Source: Caprella mutica (taxonomy: Eukaryota > Arthropoda > Malacostraca > Amphipoda > Caprellidae). From it: a DNA stretch of 64,000 bases. Made by a program: the position numbers and the translations under genes. The notes under the pieces were generated by a model that worked only from the letters and a program-made list of their open reading frames with translations, searched no databases and had not been told where the DNA came from. The DNA lies in NCBI GenBank assembly GCA_947561585.1, contig CANNZV010000426.1, forward strand, positions 480,414 through 544,413. Direction: 5' to 3'. Of the stretch, positions 59,186 to 64,000 are shown piece by piece. The first letter of the stretch is position 1, and each line of letters opens with the position of its first letter.

Positions 59186-59933
59186 CTGCGTTAAAAAAAG
59201 TAAATTTCATGCATGGCAACGCTCCTTCTCACTGTTAACGAAACTGAATTTACCGAGTAGTAATATGTTAGTCAATGAAAAATTGTTGGTATGGCCCCGT
59301 CTCTCTCTAGATTTTAAACTCAATTGAAGAACTTCAGTCCATCCTGAAGCAGAGGGTGCTTGTGAGAAGACGTCAGTTCTAGTCTAAAGATGAGCTCTGA
59401 AAGGACACAGAAGACTCTAGAAAGATGATAACGTCGATAGAATTAGAAATTGACAGATTCAATGAATCACAGTCTTCTAAAAATGGTAGAAAAGAGGGGA
59501 AATCAACCCGGATATTAACTTGAAATTAGCAGTTAAACTACCAATGAACCCTTTTGTTAATTTACAAGACTAACCTTTTTTTTAATTTACAAGAAACATC
59601 TAGCGCTTCTGAAAAAAGTAGCAGCGCTGCTGCCACTACATTAGCATGAGTAGCAGCGCCGCCGCTACACAAAAAAGAAGCGCCGTTTGTAGTGAGCGCT
59701 ACAAGTAGTAGCGTAGTGACCTCTGCTAATAGTAATGATATTCAAAGATGGGAAATCAAAAAACTTCAGCAATCACACAGAATTTCAAATAATTCTTAAA
59801 AGAGAAACTATATAATCGAAATATTCCACCTAGAGTCCTAGACTAATATTGAAATTGAAACTGCACTATCAAAATAAGCAGTCAATAACTTATGCTCTTC
59901 ATGCCAATCATAAAATAATTAGGATTTTCAGTA

Positions 59934-60153
59934 GGGGGTCAAGCAGGTAAATTGCGGCACACTGACTGCGGCCTCTTACAACAGTAACATAAATTTAAAA
60001 GACATGTTAAAAACTTAAATTAATAAATTACAGCATGCACTACGCTTATTTTGGCAGCTATGCAACATTTTAATGTAATTTCGGTCCAGAATGTTTGAGA
60101 CTATCTTTAGCCGCAATTAAAAATTAAAAGGCAGCAATTTACCTGCGTGACCC
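59934..60153. mobile_element. Family D MITE, copy 2 (TA target)
   Basis: Left end GGGGTCAAGCAGGTAAATTG, right end caatttacctgcgtgaccc, TA flanks. Shares the internal agctatgcaacattttaatg with the other copies. Confidence 0.85.
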
Positions 60154-61803
60154 TAGTTAATATCGGGATTTATTTAATATCTCTCGAGCTTAAATGATTA
60201 ATTAACTTTGCAACAGGCATTGTACACAATTTCAAAAAGATCTTTATTTTTCTCTACACTATAAAAAGTTATTTTTAAACAAGATCAGCTTTTGCAATAA
60301 TTTATTGCATAGGCTAGTAGATGCTAGAATAAAGACAAAATCTGATAGATATCAAACTGATGTAAATTTTAAGATACGGAGTGGCTAGGAAGAAACTGGT
60401 ATGATCCATACCAGATAGCAGTAGCTAAAGTCTATCAGAAATTGAATCTATAAATTTAAATCTGTTATTGTAGTCATAACGGCTATTGTCTTCATGGAAA
60501 TATATTGTGACAAATTCAAATAATTATAAAATACGATTCTTAAAATTCACCAATCCTCTTCAACTTCAAGTCAAAAAAGATTTCAGAGTAGACCAAAATA
60601 GAAGTCAAAAACAATCAAACTTTTGAAGTTTGTTATACTGTATCACCTAACAAAGGCTATTTTCTTCTTTCTAATCCACGCAAAGATGTTTGTTTCTTTG
60701 GTTCTACACCGTTACAGGTAAAAACGTAATAGTATAAATAAATGATATATCATATATCATTTCACATATAAAGTTACACTTTTCTACAATTAACTATAGT
60801 AAATTTTATCTAGGGAATTGTAGTACATTTTTTTGTAATTGTGATCAATATTACCTACCTATCTATAGGGAGGAAATGATGAATTTTCATAGGTGTATAT
60901 TAAATCTAAGATTGAATGGGCAAGCCACATAGGTTTAAATTATCTAGATTAGTCAATCTAAAGTATAAAATTGATTATGAATCTTGTATTAACTAAAGTA
61001 GCTGCCTAACCGAAAGTGGCTTAGTTTGTCCCTAATTACATATAATCGCACAATATACTTTTTTCCTTATAATGTTTTCTAATTTGTATTTATGCATTAT
61101 TCTTTTCATGTTATCAGATGTGGACAATATTTATGTATGAAACCCGAATTCAACTGTTCAAAACTTTTAAATTAATTAAAATATTTCAATTATTTTTGCT
61201 ACGTACTATCAGAGAAAAGTGTATCTGTCAGATGATTTAGACGCGTATGAATAAACTAGTCCCAGCTGTAATGCGGTTTATGGTACGCTCCTCCCTAATT
61301 CATACTTTAATCCCGCAATTATAAGCAAACTCTGTTCATGCTGACGAGCGGCGGGACATTTTGTCTCTAGCTGTAATGATGGAAGGTGATTAAGTAATGT
61401 ACTCCTCTATTCAAAAAGTTGTCTTGTCAAGAATGAGTCATTAGATATTAACTTAGCAGAATAGTTTAGAATTTATTTGATAAATATTTTTCAACCTTTT
61501 TAGCTCAGTATTCTACTTTTTCAAAGCTTATTAGATATTTACTTTGAATATCGAAAGTTTTTAATTTAAATTTCTTTTGTGTTTATATATTTTATTTATT
61601 TATTTGAACAAAAATCCCTTACATTCACAACATATAAACATATAAACTATCTATTTTAAGCTATGGTCTCAACTTTTAACCGAAATATTTCTAACGCTGT
61701 GAAATATAATTGAATGCTACTTTTTTTGTAGCTACATCCTTGAAATTACGTTATGTAGTTAATTTTAAAATTTAAGTCTCGTTAATTGATATGGACTCTT
61801 GAA
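60154..61803. other. Intergenic DNA, no gene seen
   Basis: AT-rich, with no coding or repeat structure recognised. Confidence 0.5.
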
Positions 61804-62520
61804 TATTTTAGAGGTGATGATATTGCACAATTTTAGTCTCTTTGATAAGGGTACTTTAAATATTTTATGGAGGTAAAGATGACCTCTATAAAATATTTAA
61901 AGTAATTATCAAAGGGACTGGAATTTCTCTTTTTCTTCACCTTTATAAAATATTTAGAGTTCTAATTAGAGAGACTGAAATTTTGCGTTACCTTCACCTC
62001 TATAAAACATTTAGTCTCTTTGATAATAACTAAATATTTTATAGAGGTAAATCGATGACATACAGGTGAAGTTATAGGGTCAAGCAGATAAATTGCGGCC
62101 TCTAATAACAGAAACATCATAGTTTCAAAACACTCGTTAAAAACTCGAATTCATAAATTTTAGCATGCACTGCGCTTCTTTTGATAGCTATGCAACATTT
62201 TAATGTAATTCCAGTTCAGAATGTTTTAGACTCTCATAAGAGGGCCACAATTAAAAATTAAAGGGCCGCAATTTACCTGCGTGACCCTAGGTGAAATCAC
62301 AAAGCAGAAATCATTAATTTTGAGCAAGACTTCGTCACAGCTTTTAGCAAAACGCAATAGCTATCTTCACCTCTATAATATATTTAGAGTTCTTATCAAA
62401 GAGACTAAAATTTTTCGTTATCTTCACCTCTATAAAATATTTAGTTATTATCAAAGAGACTATATATTTTATAGAGGTGAAGATAACGCAAAATTTCAGT
62501 CTCTAATTAGAACTCTATTT
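61804..62520. repeat. Cluster of interlocking inverted repeats (cacctctataaaatattta)
   Basis: At least seven roughly 60-bp modules in alternating orientation combine cttcacctctataaaatatt with atcaaagagactaaaatttt. Neighbouring modules can pair with each other. A family D MITE sits within the cluster. Confidence 0.75.
62077..62287. mobile_element. Family D MITE, copy 3 (TA target)
   Basis: gggtcaagcagataaattgc to gcaatttacctgcgtgaccc, TA flanks, 211 bp. Confidence 0.85.
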
Positions 62521-63195
62521 TCAAGCGCTATTTTATAACTCTCTGAAAATTATTAAATGCTTTCATTTTCAGGTAGCTTAATCCATGAAATTGATATATT
62601 CGCAAGGCTGATCTGAAGCTAGTTTTTCAAATTTGTTTTCTTTAGATATGGACTCTAAATATTTTTTTCTCCGGTTTATTTTTTGCATTTAGCTTATAGC
62701 TGATACGAAGTCCAGCTGAATACCATGGGTTTCTGTTTTTCAGATCATTCCAAAATATAAATTAATAATTATTTCACAGATTTACTTGCTTTCAAGAGCA
62801 TACCTATTTCCATATATTGACTGGGTACTTTTTTCAATTTCGTTTTTACTCTTGAAAGTTCAAATAGCTTTTAGTGTTCTCCATAATATACAACTACATC
62901 TCAATACACCTAATGGAATTTGAAATTTATTAATTTATTACCAAAATTTGTGCTTTCAAAACTTTCACATTTTTACTTCTGGACTTTGAGATGATACCGA
63001 TATTCAGAAATATTTTATACTTAAATAAGTTATTAATAGTGACATTTTTTATAGTAAGTAGACCATTTTTATAAGTATCTAAACCTGCAAAATGTCGATA
63101 TTTGGAACAGATTACAAAATAGTTAAATTAGATTTTATATACTTCTTTAAATTACTCTCTACTCTAATCTTAAAGCAATGCCTGCATAATAATTA

Positions 63196-63422
63196 ATCAC
63201 ACAGGCAAATTGCGGTCCTTTAATTTCTAATTGCGGCCATATTGAAAAAGTCTCAAAATCCTTCTGAAATAAATTTATATTGCATTGTTGAATATCATAA
63301 TAAGCTCATTTTTTGCTAGATTTTATTTATTTAGAGAGTGCTTTGAAGCCATGATGGTTATTAATGTTTCTAAGATAAGAGACCGCAATTAGTTAAAGTG
63401 CCACTATTTACCTACTTGACCC
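63196..63422. mobile_element. Family D MITE, copy 4, diverged
   Basis: The left end atcacacaggcaaattgcgg lacks the first bases of the consensus; the right end ctatttacctacttgaccc is recognisable. The interior is partly different. Confidence 0.6.
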
Positions 63423-63506
63423 TAGTCTAGGACTCTAGGTAGTTGGTATATGCTTTATTAATATTGCTTTATTAATATTACTTCATTATATATATGCTTC
63501 ATTATA

Positions 63507-63734
63507 GGGTCACGCAGGGAAATTGCGGCCCACTCACTAACTGCGGCCTCTAACAACTGAAAAATCATAGCTTCACAACACATGTCAAAACTTAAATTAA
63601 TAAGTTATAGCATGCACTGTGCTTCTTTTGATAGCTATGCAACATTTTAATGTAATTTCAATTCAGAATATTGTAGACTCTCTTGAGAGGGCTGCAATTA
63701 AAAATTAAAGGACTGCAATTTACCTGCGTGACCC
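63507..63734. mobile_element. Family D MITE, copy 5 (TA target)
   Basis: gggtcacgcagggaaattgc to gcaatttacctgcgtgaccc, TA flanks inside a TA-rich run, 228 bp. One of the best-preserved copies. Confidence 0.88.
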
Positions 63735-64000
63735 TATATATATATATGCTTCTTTTATTCGTAAAAAGCAACCGGTTTAAGTCATATTCGTTAGCGAGTG
63801 ACAATTTTCGTCATTGAGTTAAAGGTTAGGTATTTTGTCTAGAGTTACGTTTCTTTAATGCTGATTTTTCTTGGTTCCTTGTATTTATTTTAACTATTGT
63901 CTTGTTTGGAATTTGATAATTTTTGAGGTATACTAACAACTTAAACCTTCTTACTTATTATTTACACGTTTTAATTTAATAATCTTTTTCAGGATTTTAA

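Larger units (their letters stand above)
57686..59715. repeat. Two-kb structure with inverted TAGCGGC arms
   Basis: The left part (tgccgctacatgctg, aatgtagtggcgctgccgct) is inverted relative to the right part (agcgctgctgccactacatt, agcatgagtagcagcgcc). A second pair of arms lies inside (58280-58430 and 59033-59185). No clean terminus or target duplication was found. Confidence 0.55.

Overview
The window looks like repeat-rich, AT-rich nuclear DNA of an invertebrate, most likely an arthropod. The evidence is indirect: introns with GT/GC-AG borders, a Ty3/gypsy-type LTR retrotransposon, an APE-type LINE, a Penelope-like element, hAT, piggyBac-type, PIF/Harbinger-type and mariner/pogo-type elements, and no bacterial features. 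The species cannot be named from the sequence alone. Nearly everything is transposon-derived. The only convincing host gene is a ten-exon gene on the minus strand at 47.8-56.5 kb.

Layout. 1-6.6 kb: a minus-strand gypsy-like element running off the left edge. It has a candidate 5' LTR, a primer-binding site, gag with two zinc knuckles, a TTTAAAC slippery site, then protease, RT, RNase H, an OTU-like domain, a second retropepsin-like domain and integrase. Three frameshifts break it. 7.9-12.7 kb: a minus-strand LINE with an ORF1 that ends in a Q/G/R-rich repeat and an APE-RT ORF2. It is 5'-truncated, has frame breaks in ORF2, and carries a 228-bp MITE with a perfect 8-bp target duplication in ORF1. 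12.9-25.9 kb: copies of a long dispersed element called family A here (ends CCCAGCAAACAT), a TTAA-flanked MITE (family B), hAT ends, foldbacks and a roughly 1.03-kb tandem duplication. 26.4-28.5 kb: a 2.1-kb TIR element built from three minisatellites plus a tRNA-like sequence. 29.5-31.3 kb: a young non-autonomous LTR element with two 476-bp LTRs, inserted in one arm of an older foldback. 33.6-43 kb: more family A and B copies, a 15-bp minisatellite, a pogo-type MITE, one possible terminal exon and a Penelope-like relic with an inverted fragment. 43-47.2 kb: hAT relics, including a 2.37-kb copy with a perfect 8-bp target duplication. 56.7-63.7 kb: nested MITEs, a roughly 2-kb structure with inverted arms, and five copies of a TA-flanked MITE (family D).

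The 47.8-56.5 kb gene was assembled by hand from splice signals and reading-frame phase. Ten exons total 2,763 bp and stay in frame (920 codons plus stop). One intron is GC-AG. The protein was not recognised: it has an Asp-rich run, a long acidic middle, a basic cluster and many predicted helices. Its first exon starts at a splice acceptor, so the true 5' end lies upstream. The transposons do not work together as a system; their nesting only gives relative insertion ages.
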